In this document: piece by piece, positions 62,148 to 64,000 of the stretch
How positions within the stretch are numbered: position 1 is the first letter of the stretch
Layout of the letters: each line of letters begins with the position of its first letter
Source: Chimonanthus salicifolius
Taxonomy: Eukaryota > Streptophyta > Magnoliopsida > Laurales > Calycanthaceae
NCBI GenBank assembly: GCA_013350335.1
Contig: CM023537.1
Location: forward strand, 13,086,884-13,150,883
Reading direction: 5' to 3'
DNA: 64,000 nt
Made by a program: the position numbers and the translations under genes
The notes under the pieces: model-generated
The model's input: only the letters and a program-made list of their open reading frames with translations
Database searches by the model: none
Told to the model about the DNA's origin: nothing

Positions 62148-64000
62148 GTGGGCACCACAATGTAAAATTTGGTTGGGTGGATGATCTTGACATGATGATG
62201 ATTTAAAGAAGGAATGAGCCCGAATCCGTGACGGGCCAGTTTTGGCTCGGAATTTTCTCTATTTTAACTCTACTTATTTGAAATATTTGAAAACGCGAGT
62301 TTATAGTTAAAGTCAGAGTCCATCCATTTGAAAAAGTATAAAACTTGAGCATGCTCATTACTACTATTAAAAAATTAACTCTTTATATCGAAAGTGGACA
62401 TCATAAGATATAAGTAGATCTAATTTAAATTTAAAAGTAAAAAATCAACATGGATCCTTAAAAATAATTAAGACAATGACATTTGTTGACTAGTTTGAAA
62501 TTGAGACTTGAACTAAAATTTAGGCAACTTATAACTCATTATATATACTTTCAATAAATGTTTTAAAAATTAACTTGTAAAGTGATCTGTCTTAATGGAA
62601 GGTTAAGTTAAATAAGGTTCAATCAGATTCAATCGTGATCAAATTCGGTTAAACCTTGTGTTATAAATAATATTAAATTATTAGCTAAGGTTTATTTAAT
62701 AAGTTGAAATAAAATTTTATACAATTTTTTTGAAAAATTAAAATGTGAATTTAATTTTTCTATTTAACTAATCTGCATAATCTTGGGTCGGATTTTATTT
62801 CTATATTTATCATGAACAGGAATGTGATTTTGTTACCTCAGAGCCCATCGATATTTCTGATGTAAAAAGTAGAGAAGTATGGAGGAGCTTTTCCTTGATA
62901 CTTTGGTGGTGGCCTAGCAGTTTATTATTAACTTTTTCTTTACACAGTTGCTCCACTTAAAACTCCTCGGCCATTAACGGTCATTTCCCTCCTTTCTTTA
63001 AGAACCCCCAAACCCTTTTTTTTTTCCATGTAGAGACATTAATTTCCAAACGCCTGCAAGTGGTAAAATCCCCATATTCCTAATTCCTTTCTCCAACAGT
63101 TTTTGCTGTTATTAGTGTTATTTAAAAATAAAAAAATAAATGATTTCTTATAGGTCAAGTCAATTCACGATTTTTTTTAAAAAAAAATTGGTCAAATCCA
63201 TGAGTTTAACTGGTTTTTTATAATTTTATTCCTTATGAGGTTTTTGAAAAAATCAGCCCGTATCCCAAATGATCTCCGTTCAGCATGATTCATTGCTATC
63301 TAGATTGATTTTCATAATATTGCTTTCCATTTGAATATTGATTTTTCAATTAATTTTAAAAAGAAGAAAATGAACTGACTATACATATACTTTTATATGA
63401 TTAGTTTTATAGGCTTATTGTAAACTCCCAATTCCAACTGTTTAACTAAACGAGCCAAAAAAAATTATAAAAGGAGAACGCCCATTTAGCTGTTATTTGT
63501 CTTCAAAAGTTCAAACATGTACAAATACGACGGATTGAGCATATATTGAGCCGGGTTTGCGTTCATAAACAGCCCTAAATCCAACCCTACCACTGGTATC
63601 TTTCTATCAGATTCGAATCACGGATATTGTTCCTAGTTCCTACGATTCTGTGCTTAATCAATTCCAATATCCGATATTTCTAGTTAGAGCTCTATCTGGA
63701 CCCCACAATATGTTCACGTCTCCATTGCTCCAGCGCCACGTTTCGGGTTCTTATGTCCTTTTGAGCAGTGGCGAACCAACTAGGGACAAAAACCGTCAAG
63801 TACACGTGTTATTATCTTGATAGGTTTCAACATCCAAAGGTTAGACACTCAGATGTTAGTTAAAAAAAAGTAGTAATGGCCCCACCATTTGCTCCTCTTT
63901 ATTTTCTCCGTCTCATGGCTGCCATGTGTCCTCCAAGCATACAAGTCAAAGTACCACGGCAGCTTTTCTCTCTCTATTGTTGTCAATCATCACCGTCCAC
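62148..64000. other. Intergenic to window end, no gene seen
   Basis: AT-rich, grading to mixed composition near 63600-64000 (CACGTCTCC, CGCCACG, TCTCTCTCT). This could be a promoter of a gene beyond the window, but nothing is coding. Confidence 0.4.

Noticed and set aside
1..64000. CRISPR arrays, bacterial operons, phage or organellar insertions
   Set aside because: No spaced short repeats, no ribosome-binding patterns and no plastid or mitochondrial genes were seen; all confident genes have plant-type introns.

Overview
The window is nuclear DNA from a flowering plant. It has long AT-rich introns with GT..AG borders, dense layers of small transposons, and three genes whose products belong to plant glycosylation, chloroplast nitrogen assimilation and xanthophyll/ABA metabolism. 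Nothing seen fixes the species. The large introns and the protein texture fit a magnoliid, early-diverging eudicot or other non-grass lineage, but that is inference.

Layout. (1) 307-12395 (+): a seven-exon core alpha-1,3-fucosyltransferase (514 aa) of the Golgi. Intron 1 holds a roughly 60-bp minisatellite and a LINE RNase H fragment, intron 2 a SINE-like copy and a MITE, and intron 3 a 5'-truncated LINE that itself carries a hAT-type MITE. (2) 13973-18581 (+): a five-exon ferredoxin-nitrite reductase (578 aa) with a duplicated promoter segment and a 384-bp MITE in intron 1. (3) 18582-21800: intergenic, with a tandem duplication and one copy of a dispersed repeat. (4) 21804-22185 (+): first exon of a DUF1685-family gene; its usual second exon was not found and a TRIM-like element abuts the donor site. 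(5) 22200-37800: a transposon-rich block. It has hAT-type elements with exact 8-bp target duplications, a tandem array of about 320-bp units broken by a MITE, a complete non-autonomous LTR retrotransposon (two 1052-bp LTRs and a TATGG target duplication), and a hierarchical palindrome of about 1.3 kb. (6) 37837-38286 (-): a possible intronless 149-aa unknown protein. (7) 38300-44700: intergenic with a MITE. (8) 44725-54458 (-): a 16-exon zeaxanthin epoxidase (670 aa) with a complete TRIM in intron 15 and a small hAT MITE in intron 13. (9) 54460-64000: intergenic, with a second MITE copy and a foldback element of about 4.2 kb with arms of about 1.2 kb, invaded by another hAT-type element.

The three complete genes do not form a pathway. 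They are neighbours on a chromosome and appear to be regulated separately. Exon borders were set by hand: each join keeps frame and matches the remembered domain order of the plant family. The novel-looking content lies in the repeats. The strongest candidates are the palindrome-of-palindromes at 32.6-33.9 kb, the giant foldback at 57.9-62.1 kb, and the duplicated nitrite-reductase promoter that keeps a nitrate-element-like motif in both copies.
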